Positions 37,845 through 48,992 of a stretch of 64,000 bases of DNA are shown piece after piece. The stretch lies in NCBI GenBank assembly GCA_947034895.1, contig OX344763.1:50343025-50407024 (forward strand). Reading direction: 5' to 3'. How positions within the stretch are numbered: position 1 is the first letter of the stretch; the number at the start of each line of letters is the position of its first letter. The position numbers were made by a program, and so were the translations under genes. The notes under the pieces were generated by a model. The model did not search any database and was not told the origin of the DNA. It worked only from the letters and a program-made list of their open reading frames with translations. Source of the stretch: Rhytidiadelphus loreus. Lineage: Eukaryota; Streptophyta; Bryopsida; Hypnales; Hylocomiaceae.

Positions 37845-37905
37845 GGCTCTAGGCTCACAGGCTCCAGGCTCCACGCTCACAGGCTCACGGCTCCAAGCTC
37901 GCACG
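37845..37905 (-). repeat. GAGCC subterminal repeats, right end
   Basis: On the minus strand, GTGCGAGCTTGGAGCC is followed by several GAGCCTGTGAGC and GGAGCCTGGAGCC units. This is the inverted counterpart of 20,738-20,782. Confidence 0.75.
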
Positions 37906-37917
37906 CTAGCATCGTTG

Positions 37918-37927
37918 TGGCTTCAAC
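37918..37927. repeat. Target-site duplication, right (TGGCTTCAAC)
   Basis: Perfect copy of 20,713-20,722, directly outside the right terminus. Confidence 0.9.
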
Positions 37928-39841
37928 TTGTTTCAAAATTTGTTGTGAACAAATGAATAGCTACTCCAATTTCGTTCACATGAAGACGAAGATACCGGTT
38001 GGGCCAAAATCCTCTTAGCAATTGGAGCAATGAGCTTCCCACACGCACCTTCAAAATCCCACCAAGCGTGCGCCGACAATTGTTGCTCGTCCGGGTTCAA
38101 CATGTTGTGAAATGGAGGTTCCCTGTGGCGGAAGGCTACAAATTCTTTCACAACCGAGGCGTACTCCCCTTGTTTGCAAATTTTCATTAGAACACGCTTG
38201 CATGCATCCATTGCATCTTGGTCGTCGGCTAGCTCTTGGTCTTCAAGAAGGTAGGGGTTCAACAAAGCTCCTGCATAATGTAGATCGGTCTCCACCAATT
38301 CCCGTCGGGCATAATACGGTTGCACTAGTGGAATGGCAAGGTCTGAGGATAAACGAAAAGGCGGTTTATCTAAAGAGAGGACGTGTTTATCTAATTTCCT
38401 CATTATGTGCAGCACCTTGCCCATGCATGGCCTCTTTGCATCCAAGTCACGTAGACCATTTACAATGGGAGCCGACAAGTCCTTGAAATTTTGACAACGG
38501 CGCCAAAAATGCTCGCTCAAAATTATCTTCTTCACCATCCGACATTCATTGCGGGATTTGGAGTTCCGCCCAAACTTCCTTGCGTATTCATCCCATTGCG
38601 GGTCCGTCACTGTTTATTGCAACTTCCCATTGACCTTCAACATGCGCCCAATCATGTTGTAATTAGAGGCAAACCTTGTTTCCACCGCCATCAACAAATT
38701 ATATTCCGGTGAGTACTTCCGAAATATTGCAAGTGGCATGTGCCGCATCTTGAAGAATTTCACCACGATACGGGCATTTTCCACGACCTCTTCAATCCAT
38801 TGTTCATTCCCCCAATCTTTCAGCAACAAATTGAGGGCGTGCACCACACAACCTTGAAAAAAAATGTGGGGATATTTACTAGATATCAAATTCCATGCTA
38901 CAGGGTTCACTGACGCATTATCTATACTCACTTGCACCGCATTGTTGGGCCTACTTGTTCTATGAAGCTCTCAAGTATGCCAGCCAAGTATGTTGCATTT
39001 TTTTCGTGCCCTATCATATCCACTGATCTCAAAAACTGCTCACCTACAGAAGACACGAGCATGGCATTTATCAACGGTCGATTCGTAACCGACGTCCATC
39101 CATCAATAGACAATGTTGCTCCAAACTTCCTAATGCTGTGTTCGGTCCGCATTTGGAGATTGACCTCAATGTCTGCCTTCGCTTGGTCAAACAATTTATG
39201 GCGTAAGTCGTGATATGACGATGGGATATAAGGCCGTTGAAACTCGGCTGTTCTCTTCACCGCTTCTTTGAATGCTGGGTTCCTAGCAACAACAAATGGT
39301 ATGTTTTCAGCATAAAAGAAATTGGCCTACACCGCATTCAACTTGTGTTTATTTGCTTCTTCAAATCCATTCACCAGACTACTTTGCTTTGACTAATCAG
39401 AGGCCTACTGCTTGATCCCTACGGAGTACCACGTTCACTTGAACTTTGTGTACTTAGGTTTACAAGACAATGGATCCAAATCCTCCGGTGCAGTGCATGA
39501 GTCGGAATGTATAGACCGTGCCATGTTTCGTCCATTAGAATTATCACATTCCGGCATAGCCATAGGTGTGCCACTGCCATCCACATTGTTTAGAGCTGAT
39601 CTTCATGGGATCGCCCCTGGCAACCCAAAAATAAAGCTCGAACTTGAGATCTGATTTTTAAACAAAGGCTAATTCCTTTGTCACGAGCCCCCGATGTGCC
39701 TTGGTATCCTAAATAGCTGAACATCCGGCTTACTTTCTTGGCAAACAACAAGTTGCTAAACTGGCATTGCACTTTACCAACCTCCAAGAAGACCAATCCT
39801 TGCTCATAGTGATCACTTTTGATTCCGTATATTGTATTCAA
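37928..39841 (-). pseudogene. hAT transposase, N-terminal and catalytic part (BED, DUF659, hAT core)
   Basis: Read on the minus strand. A decayed BED-like finger is at 39.8-39.7 kb (KVQCQFSNLLFAKKVSRM). It is followed by FFYAENIPFVVARNPAF, then the DUF659-type core ATLSIDGWTSVTNRPLIN, VSIDNASVNP and FFQGCVVHALNLLLKDW. The dimerisation signature SSSSCERNWSSYSFVHNK lies near the end. It then runs into the 17.2-kb MULE and resumes at 20,722. Additional damage includes TAG 39,326, a 1-bp frameshift near 38,935, TAA 38,614 and TGA 37,933. When intact it would be a cut-and-paste transposase. The damage to the hAT gene, added to the insertion, means it is a relic. Confidence 0.85.
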
Positions 39842-40127
39842 ATTAAAAATGTAACTGTTGGATAAGATTTGTAAAAAATATTAGAAACAATGTGTGAATG
39901 AAGCCTTGGAAACCAAAGCCCCCTTATTCACTGAACTATGCATTACCAAGCAAGGGACACAAAATAAATTGCAGCTCCTAGCCCTTGGAAATCTTAGCGT
40001 TCAGTTTCTCAGAAGTGCTTGTTAGTTTGGAATTCTAAGAACTTATAGAATTCAAATTAAGCCCATTCCTCATGACCCTTGAGTAGCAAAAACTAAAACA
40101 TTTTTGAAGCCCCAATAGTTCAGAGAA
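39842..40127. other. 5' flank of the hAT gene
   Basis: AT-rich sequence between the hAT BED region and CpG-rich block B. No separate gene is recognised. Confidence 0.4.
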
Positions 40128-40315
40128 CGGAAATGCGGACGGCAGCGTCGGAATCGCGGACAACGACCTGCGCCAGGCGGACGGCAATGTCGGAATCGTG
40201 GACGGCGACCTGCGCCAGGCGGATGGTAGCGACGGAATCACGGACGGCGAGCTGCGACAGGCGGACGGCAACGACGAAATTGTAGTTGGGTGCCGGACTA
40301 GCGGACGGCTGTTGG
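40128..40315. repeat. CpG-rich GCGGACGG block B
   Basis: Imperfect tandem units of about 35-40 bp such as CTGCGCCAGGCGGACGGCA, followed by GGAATCGTGGACGGCGAC-type spacers, roughly four copies. It resembles blocks A and C-E and lies 5' of the hAT gene. Confidence 0.8.
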
Positions 40316-40643
40316 ATTTTGACTAATTCTACAAGTTTTAATTTTAGGGACTTAGTTTTGAGATGCATGATATTTTAGGAATTAAGAAATTAATGAGATA
40401 AAATTATGTTGAGAGATAGGCATGTCCAAAATCATACTTGACAAAAAAGTATCGCATAAAATATCAAAAACTTAGGAGAGTAAATTCAAAAACATTTGAG
40501 TAACCCACATATTTTTATATTAATGAAAAGCAATTCATAGCATACTATGAGTGTTGTGAATTAATAGTATTGAATCCTCTCGAGATTCAAAATAAACAAC
40601 ACTCCATAATGTCATATCGAAATACAAACAAGGTGTAACTACC
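40316..40643. other. AT-rich spacer, nothing recognised
   Basis: No domain-bearing frame or repeat partner noticed between block B and the 3' end of the RING-type pseudogene. Confidence 0.4.
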
Positions 40644-43600
40644 CTATATATTATCATTTCTACCTCCCTCAAAAACACGTGACGAACCTTCTTTATCCTT
40701 CAGCCTTGCACTTGCCCGGCGTGTTTGAGGACCAAGACCTCCGCCACTCATGGGCCCCCTAGACGCAGCTTCCATGTCTACTGCAGAAAAGTGTCGTTTG
40801 GTATCCGGAGAGTAGTCATCCTCGTCTTCAATCTTCCGTTTATTCTTCCGTTTTGGAGTAAAATCCACGTCTTCTGCCTTCAAAGCTCTCAAAGCAGCAT
40901 CCACTTTATCTACCAAAAAGTTGACCACGTCATCATCATTTTTCATGGAAACCACTTTGGTTCTTCTCCCCCACAAAAAATGCCCTCCAGTGCATTATGA
41001 TTTTGCCCATCCTCTTATCAAATGCCCTTGCCACCTCCACCATTGAATTTTCTGTGCTTGATTGCCAACCTAGTTTCACAAAAGCACGAACTTGTGCAAC
41101 TTCCTCCAACTTTGATTAAAAGAGGGCCTTCCCTAGCAAAGTGTGATTGTAATCCCCGTATTGCTCATTAAACTCTTGTGCAGGCTCCACCTCTATCCAA
41201 TTGCCATCTAGTCCTTTCTTCACTTCCTTTTTGGGAAATCGAAAGATTTTGTGGTATTGCATGCTCCAATGGCCCCCCATACTACGACAAAACACTTCTT
41301 GATCCTCCTCATTGGCAATACCTCTAGCTCGCAACTCCACCTCTCGATCGTGGGTCATCCACACCAAGGAATCTATCGGCACTTCTGATGATTCGTATAG
41401 CCCATGTGTAGAATTTATCGAATCCCACGTTAGACTTTTTCCCCAATACGCATAATTTTGAAATTTGAATGGCGCTTAGTCTAACGGAAGGGTCCATCGA
41501 TTGTATTCATGGCCGGGGGCATAGCTTCTAAGATCCCGAGCATTTTGTAGAACCTAGGAGGCAAGGGAGAACGACACTTGGGGCACACCGAACGAACAAG
41601 GGATGCTCTGACTATGCATGTGACGTGGAAAGTGTGGGGACATTGGCCCATGGTGAGGGCTCCCTCGGGGCCAAAATGAACTCGACAAAGGCTACAATGA
41701 CCCTCCAATATTAAGGCCGAAGGATCACAAGCATGCACCATTGTCTTGTCATTCTTCTTGATGTGTGCCGAAAGTGTGGGATAAGGGATCCAACCTTCTT
41801 TTAGTTCCAAGGCCCAATTAATGGGGGCCACCTCTTCCTTCTTTGTGTGGTTCAAACGTTCGAACATTGCATCCATGTCTCCCCAATATGTGATTTCAGT
41901 GGATCCCGTTGGATGTAAATCAAACATCTTCTTCAAACGCCAAAGAGAAGACTCCACGCTATCGCATTCTTCATCCGACTTCATTGCCAATTTGAGTAGC
42001 CCTTTCATTGCTCGTGATACTATAAACGGTTTGTCTTCGAGTTTTTGCACCCATGCCAACCATCGAGAGTCCAAAGTACTCTTTGGCATACATTCATCCA
42101 ATTGCACTATCCGTTGCAGTCGTTTCAACTCGGCCTCCAAACGCGTGTTTTCTTCGGTGACCTCGTTCAATTTTTGCTTCAATTCTTTGACCTCATTGCT
42201 TTCCGTTTGCATGGAAGCATCGTGGAATGTGGAATTAGTATTACCGATGGGGGTCAAATATACCAAGTCCGGATTGTTGTTTTCCTCAATGCCATCTGGT
42301 ATGTCCTCCACTTTCTCCTTTCCCCTCTCAACAACCACTTCACCTTCTCGGATTTTCTTCTTCAACGCTACAATTTCGTACTCCAAATCTTCAATAAACT
42401 TCCTTTGAAAAAGCAATGTATTATGTCGACATTCTGATTGAGCCTCCAATGTTTCTAGCTTCTCTTTCAATTTCGAAGCATCTGCAACCAACTTGAGATT
42501 CTCAACATCTATACCCTTATACTTCTTGATCTCTTATTGGTATTCACTCAAAACCTTCAAGTCTGTAACACGCTCGTCGAGAAATGGTGTCATAGATTGG
42601 CTGAACTTTACGAAGTCCAAGGCACCACTCAACAATTCAGGCGCTAATTTGGAAAAATCCGTTGCAACTTCTTGCAGCCTTGGAGTGACTTTAGCTACAG
42701 ATTGAGCTGTAACGGCCACTTTTGATGTGGTCAAAACAAAATCAGCCCATTGACTCTTGGAAGGCTCATGTTAGATTTCCGTGCCTCCGTTACTCGTGCC
42801 ATCCTCATTGGTGGGCTCCCTGTTCTTTAAACGTTCTTCGTGTGACCGCCACAAATGTGAACCTTTACACAAAGATTCTAATAATGCAACCAAGGGCATC
42901 CAACGAACAATTTGCTATTTTGATGTCCTCAAAGATGACAAATGTGGATACTTGGAATCGATGAATCCACCAAGAATGGTCTCATTTGGCGGCACGCCAT
43001 CCGATTGTTCTCCATGATGAGGTGAAGGATGCACCTCAACTCCTAGATTCAATGTTGGGCTCGGTGTCCGACAAACTTTGCTTCGAAGTACTTGCCAAAT
43101 GATTTAAAGCATTGCTGTCTATAAGATTTTGAATGGCAATACTAGCGTTAGCAACTTCTCCTTCAATGACCTCATCTTGATGTTCATGTGGTGCGGATGG
43201 GGTCACGTGCTCTACCATTGTTGTTCCATTTGGTGTGCATATCAAATCCGTTGGAGGAGTTAAAAATATGTCTCCCTCCACATGCTCGCCTTTGAAATCT
43301 ATCATTGTCGTACGGTTTTGTGTTGAAGCCAATTGCATTGCCAAACTTGTGACCTCCACGTCCTTGGTCATAGTCATTGTCATTGGTTTGACCTCTCTTT
43401 TGGATTTAAATGCCTCACTTGGCCCTGCTTGTGGATTGTACAAATCGGAAATATCTTTCCGATTACATTCAAGCACACGTGGAGCATTCGTTGTCGTTGG
43501 AAACATGCTCCAATTCACCTTGTGTGCCAATATCAATTCTGCATACACTATAGAAGCCAAGCTGTAGTTTATATACCCTTTGGACATTGCTTTATCCCCA

Positions 43601-43998
43601 AAGAGGGCCCGCCAAACTTCATGTGCTCGATGAATGAAATGCGCATTGTTGCAATTCCCTGGTTTGCAACAAAAACCACAAGTATGGATGATGTGGGCCT
43701 CTCTAGGCCACAACTTGTCGATGTGGTACATCTTCACATACTTCTTGCACGTCTTGAAGGACCAATATTCCACTTCCTCCGCTTCCCAACCACACTCTGC
43801 TTTGATGTTGGGATCATCTAAAATCTCATAGTGGAGCTCATGGGCGGTCCCCTTTGGTTTAGGCCTCCTACTATTGTCACCTCCGCCTGTCAACCCACCT
43901 CTACCTTCAACGCCTTGACCACTCATGGTTGTCAACTTAAACTTGTCCCAAATTGAATTTAAATAGTCACCAAAAGTACGTGTCTTCAATCCACCCAA
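40644..43998 (-). pseudogene. RING-H2/coiled-coil accessory protein, multiply disrupted
   Basis: Read on the minus strand. The N-terminal piece (43,998-43,036) has AECGWEAEEVEYW, KKYVKMYHIDKLW and a Cys/His cluster CGFCCKPGNCNNAHFIH. After a frameshift near 43,060 and several stops, a coiled-coil region follows (42,734-42,200; KLKEKLETLEAQ, VKELKQKLNEVTEENTRLEA). Next is a RING-H2 finger near 41.7-41.5 kb with CSLC, CPHTFHVTC and CPKC, in perfect C-x2-C...C-x-H-x2-H-x2-C...C-x2-C spacing. Downstream pieces (41,382-41,116 and 40,976-40,644) encode a conserved-looking C-terminus with a basic KRKNKRKIED stretch. When intact it would be a large E3-ubiquitin-ligase-like protein; that role is inferred from the RING alone. 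Its N-terminus resembles the protein at 48,993-50,087. No outside family match is recognised. Confidence 0.6.
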
Positions 43999-44184
43999 GT
44001 TTCAATAAATGTTTGTATGTGAACCAATAATGAAAGATGAATGACCCCACCTCTCCACCATGTAGGAGCAACTGGCACAATGAAGCAACAATAGCACATC
44101 CAACATGGTTGTGAGTCCTAGGAAGGAGAGGGAAGTGAAAAAAAACAAGAAAGCCGTCCGCCCTTATAGTTGTACGAAACCAAA

Positions 44185-44490
44185 CCTAAAATCGTCCGCC
44201 ATCGAACCTCCCCCGAACGTCCACTCAATCGGACGGTCCATCTGTCTCCAAATCCGACGCTGCCGTTCGCCTTCCCGACGCCTCCGTCCGCCTGCTACCC
44301 CCCATCCGCGATTTCGACGCTGCCGTCCGCATTTCCGACGGGTTGTCCACCCGTCGGAGTCGCCGTTCGCCTTTCCAACGGGCTGTCCACCCGTCGGAGC
44401 CACCGTCCGCCTTTCCGACGTTGCCATCCGCCATTCCGACGCTACCATCCGCCTTTCCGACGTTGCCGTCTGCCCTTACCTCCCTGAGGT
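44185..44490. repeat. CpG-rich GTCCGCC/TTCCGACG block C
   Basis: Repeated CCGTCCGCCTTTCCGACG and CACCCGTCGGAG units on this strand, about 150 to 500 bp upstream of the RING-type start codon. The motif set is shared with blocks D and E. Confidence 0.85.
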
Positions 44491-45924
44491 CCGCCCAAGC
44501 ACACTTTGGGGAGTTTGGGCCTTGTTTTCACCCTCTTGAGTCCTCTAGTCCTCTCTTGATTTTCAGAAGCATAGGATTCTTTCATTTGGGAATGTAGAGA
44601 TGTTGTACTAGTACCGGATGCTCATTGATGAAGGAATGTTTCAATGTTCGAAGCATTGACTTGGTTTTCATAAATGTCAAGGCAATCTACCGACCCAAAG
44701 GTAGTATTTTGACTAATTCAATGCCTCCAAACCCTTGTTAGGGTTTAGGGTATAGGATTTAGGCCTCTCGTTGTCAAAATGGGGGTGACAATCACAATCC
44801 ATTGTCTATGATTTATATAAACAAATATGCCATCCAAATTCCAAATAGAACTAATAACAAAATGGAAAGGAGTTATTCAATTGCAAACAATTCCGAAGGT
44901 CCAATTCATGTAATATTCAAAGTTGATTCATTTTCCAATGGATCAAATCTTTTAGGGGTTTGAGTGCTCAAGCCATTCAAAGTGTGTTGTACGTATGAAA
45001 AAAGAACATGGGCTTCTAGTATCCACAATGAAAGAAACATTTGTCCTTGCATTCCCTAACCATGTAGATGTTTAAACTTTAAAAAATTTGCTTGAATGCC
45101 TTGTAGGGTGCACGTGAACTTGGAGAGTGAAATGACCATGGACTTGTGAGGTTATAAGAAGACAAGTGTATGCACTATTTTCATAGCATGTTGTCCCACT
45201 CTGGTGATTGAGAAAGTTATAATTTCATACTAGAATTAATTTAACTTGATATTTTTGGCGCTAATATTTTAGCACCTTATGATTCTTTAAAGAATGGAAA
45301 TCAATACATTTGAAATCAATAAATTCATTCAACTCAAAAGGAAGGGGGTAGACTTCTAGAAATCTACTTTCACACATTTTCATGCTAGAGTATCGAAACC
45401 TTTGCGAGCCTCTAATATCCCCTAAATCCAAAATACCATTTAAAAGATTTTTTGTCTTTGGTCTTGAAATGACCATTTTATGAGGTCTTGACATACAAGA
45501 AAAAAACCTCGTAGCTTCATTTGGACAATGAGAAGCTTTAAGTTATTTCTCGAAGTTCGAATAAGTAGAATTAAATTACCATGCGTTAAATTCTTTATTT
45601 CATTTAAAAGTTTATTTCATAGGAAACTCAATTCCATCACTAGAAAATAAGAAAAAATTATAAACTCAATGCATACACGTAAAAACAACATACAAAAATA
45701 TGTGAATCTCTTAGATAATTCCTAAATTTACACATCCATTTTTTATTTATTTTTTAATTTTTAGATCAAATGAAATCCTAGCGCCATTGGCACAAAGGAA
45801 CCACATTAAAAATTAAATTGAATCGGAGGGCTTGCCAGCTGGTGACATCAAGGATTCAAGGACCCCTAAGGCCCTAATCTATCATTTGGGCGGGATGCAC
45901 TTCAAAATCCCTCCCCCGTCCACT
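44491..45924. other. Spacer with degenerate TTTAGGG patch and dispersed repeat
   Basis: No gene recognised. It includes an interstitial TTAGGGTTTAGGG-type patch near 44,735-44,765. The dispersed repeat 44,945-45,205 (partner of 5945-6200) also lies here. The remainder is AT-rich. Confidence 0.5.
44945..45205. repeat. Dispersed repeat, copy 2 (partner at 5945-6200)
   Basis: Same order of matching segments as the copy at 5.9 kb, in the same orientation, including GAAAAAAGAACATGGGCTT and ATGTTGTCCC. The family is unidentified. Confidence 0.7.
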
Positions 45925-46290
45925 TAGGCGGACCCCGCCATCCTCTGTTCCGACGCCGCCGTCCGCTTATTGGAGCCATGTCCACCCGTCGGAGCCGCCA
46001 TCCGCCTGTAGGAGCTGCCGTCCGCCTGCTGGAGCCGTCGTCCGCCTGTCGGGGCCCCCGTTCGCGTGCTGCAAGCCGTTGTTCGCGATTTCGGCGTTGC
46101 CGTCCGCTTGTGCGGTCTGTTCTGGCCGTCCGATGAAGCGGACTGTCGATCCGTCCGTTTGATCGGACGGCTGAAGCGAGGCAGATTGTTAGCCGTCCGC
46201 TTTGGGGTCTGTCCGCTCGTGCGGACCTCAAGGCCGTCTGCCTCATATAAGGCGGCGTGGACGGCCCGTCCGCTCTGACTTTTGCCTTCC
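45925..46290. repeat. CpG-rich GTCCGCC block D
   Basis: Repeated GCCGTCCGCCTG, CTGGAGCCGTCGTCCGC and GTCCGTTTGATCGGACGG units. It lies directly upstream of the kinase-like start codon at 46,476, in the same position relative to a gene as blocks C and E. Confidence 0.85.
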
Positions 46291-46475
46291 CCCTTGTGCT
46301 TTGCAAGAGAGAGCGGAGAGCTTGGTGGTTTATCCTCCATTGGCTCCTTTCGTAGGGAAGGTAGGAGTTGGGTTTTGGGGGCCTATATTTTGCCCGTTTT
46401 TTCTAGTTTGTATGTAGTTGGTGCAGTGTAATTTTTTATGAATTAAATTGGGACTAAAAATTCATACTTTTTACG

Positions 46476-47960
46476 ATGCCAAGACTGAAGAAAGCGGCGA
46501 AGGGGAAGAATGTGGTGCCCGATATTGACTCAGCATGTGAATTTCCTTCCAATGCTTGCAAAGCATTCTTGATTGAATACATTGTGAAGTTTTATGAGGC
46601 GGAAACTACTGTGTCTCTTGACACTAAATATGTGAGATACCAAGAGGAGTGTGTAGACAAATTCAAGATGGACATGACACAAAAGTTCACGGATGCTCTA
46701 AACGTTCCAGAATGGATTCATGAAATGGAGAAGAAGGGCTTCCAACAATTTCTGAAGAACAGGGTGCAAGACACATTGTGAAATGTGAAGGTGATCCTAG
46801 AAAAACATGGGAGGGAACACCGTGCAAGTGATGAAAGCTTTGAACAAGTCATTCTCAAAGCTGACTTCTTTATTTGTCGTTGCGCTCCGTTTGCAAAGAG
46901 ACGGAATCGGCGAGGGTCATTGGGTTGATGGACTTTGGATGAGGGAGATGTAGAATTGCAACGTGGACGACGGCATCTCATAGCACTACCAGACACAGCA
47001 AGGGTGATTCTACAAGATGACAAATTCTTGAAGGGCGGATACGCAACAATTCGCAGGGTTTGAATTGAAGGATGTCATGAGATTCCGTCATTTTGGGAAT
47101 TTGCTGCAAAGATATCTCATCAACAACGGATACGTCTTCAACTTGCGAAGTTGGAGCACCAAAACGAATCAATGGCAGTGAGGATTCCACATGACAGAGT
47201 TATTTGGTTTGCCGCTGTTCATGCAACAAACAATGAAGAGTATACATATTGGTGGAATGGTGGTACATTGCGGCAAATGTTGATCCTCGATAATGATTAT
47301 CCAGATAACATTGTCATTCGATTGTCTTATTCACGACCAACGCCCGAAGAGGTGATTCAAGCTTTCCGTCTTGGTCGATGGAGAAAGAAGCGCACCGAAT
47401 TGGCATGGGCATTGGTGCATATCATGAATGCGGTCTACAATGTTGGTCATCTACACAATGATATTTCTCCCGACAATATCATGTTTCACTTTCCTAAGGA
47501 TGAATCACGTGTTTACATTGGAGTTTGCGATTGGGGCATGTCTACGGTTCGTATTGAACTAATGAAGTCTTTGTATACATTCACATTTGCGGCAGATCGG
47601 GATGCAACTTTGAACCGAAGGTGGTGGATGGATCCTTCAATTGCATACGTGCAGTGCAAAGATGCGAATGTGGAAATGATTCCAACTTTGTCACGTAAAT
47701 CGGAGGAATATGCCGTTGGTCGAATAGCTCAACGGATCAACAAACTATGCATGTGAGAGGCCTATACATTGCTTCATCGTGAAAATGAAGGACATACGAG
47801 GTTTAGCCACCACGATTTGACAAGGGTATTTCACCTCTACTTGGATCGCCTTTGCAATCCAGTGATTGCGGAGCGCGGAAGTTTTTCCGAAATCATCCAA
47901 TGATTTACTAATTCTTACAATTGGCCTATTCCAGATGACCACTTCCGTCACTCATATTAA
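46476..47960 (+). pseudogene. Protein-kinase-like accessory protein, five in-frame TGA codons
   Basis: A single frame of 494 codons from ATG 46,476 to TAA 47,958, broken by TGA at 46,779, 46,926, 47,061, 47,754 and 47,901. The N-terminus is basic (MPRLKKAAKGKN) with a following helical region. Kinase landmarks appear in order: a Gly-rich loop LKGGYATIRRV (about 185-195), an AAK that could supply the beta-3 lysine (about 210-212), a catalytic loop HNDISPDNIMF (His327, Asp329, Asn334) and CDWGMS in place of DFG (352-354). An HxD...N loop together with D-W-G supports a real kinase fold; activity is unknown. No intron is evident. A truncated paralogue lies at 59,844-60,649. The CpG-rich block directly upstream matches those next to the neighbouring accessory genes, suggesting a common mobile origin. 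Confidence 0.68.
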
Positions 47961-48992
47961 TATATGAGTGTGCTACATAGTACTATAGATTATAGAAGTA
48001 AACGATAAATGTATTGGTGAGGATGTACGTTACTATGTGTGCTAACTATAGAATATATATGCACCATCAATGTATGCCAATATATGTGAAATTGGCTTTC
48101 CATTTTGAACATTTTGTATTTTTCGGAACACAAACTATTTATATACAAAACATCTTTTTTGGGTGGATGAAAAATGTAGACTTGGAGTTCTTCTTCTTCA
48201 TGGATCATTGATGTTGGATTGTTGGGTACCTAGCCACCTAGGTTGGCAAGGTGGTGTGCTAAATTGTATGATCTATCATGTAAATGTACATGGCACATGC
48301 AAGAGAATCCCCCAAATTTTCATTGGGGGGCAACAAAGTAACAACACCATTTATATTGAAATAATATTATTATACAATATGTTGTTTTGAGAAGTTGATT
48401 TTGTTTAGGAGAAGCTTAAGTGCCGAACTCCTTGAATCAATTTTCAGTTTATTATTCTAGAAACCTAAATGAAATTAAAAATCCAAAGCATAATTGGGTT
48501 GTGGTCTTGTAAATTAAACCAAAATTGCAGATTTTAATTTGTAAAAAATTCTTTAAGCAAATTTTGTCTGAGATTAAAGGCGTTCTCAATTTCAAATGCA
48601 GTGCTTAGAATGCCATATCTTCCAATCCATGCAGTCAAAATTTTTGAAATTTTTGCGCCATGCTCTCAAATAAGTTATGTACAACATACTATGTTTAAAT
48701 TCCCCCAAAAAATTGATGTTTATGTTTTTCTACGGTACATAAAGTAGAAGTGGTCCAAACAAATCCATTTTTCTAAAAACATCCATAGGGCTTTAGGGCT
48801 TAATTACAATATATTTTATTCATAATTTACAAATGAAAAAATACTATTTGTTAAGAGCCAACATCTTTGTATCGTGCTTGTCACTTTCTATATCATGTGG
48901 CAAGATATTACAATCACTTGATTGTATTGTGAGACAACAACTACAATCTTACAAATGTCCAATAGTCCAATAGTCCAGTAGTCCAATCTACT
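47961..48992. other. AT-rich spacer, nothing recognised
   Basis: No domain or splice-supported exon was seen between the kinase-like relic and the next minus-strand gene. Confidence 0.5.

Larger units (their letters stand above)
20723..37917. mobile_element. 17.2-kb Mutator-like element with ParB/methyltransferase-like cargo
   Basis: The left end starts CAGGGTTGCTATTGTGCGAG. The right end, read inward, starts CAACGATGCTAGCGTGCGAG. These imperfect terminal inverted repeats are flanked by 10-bp duplications TGGCTTCAAC. The duplication length (9-10 bp) and the internal transposase fit the Mutator superfamily, not the 8 bp of hAT elements. Cargo is a divergent pair: a 12-exon ParB-like/methyltransferase-like gene on the minus strand and the MULE transposase on the plus strand. 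Both ends carry GAGCC-type repeats and then ACCGTGGA motifs. A related end with the same layout begins at 60,650. The perfect duplication argues for a single insertion of the whole 17.2 kb. Confidence 0.87.

Noticed and set aside
46476..47960. TGA read as a sense codon (alternative genetic code)
   Set aside because: Other genes in the window use TGA as well as TAG and TAA as disruptions, and the intact genes end normally. Decay by CpG deamination explains it better.
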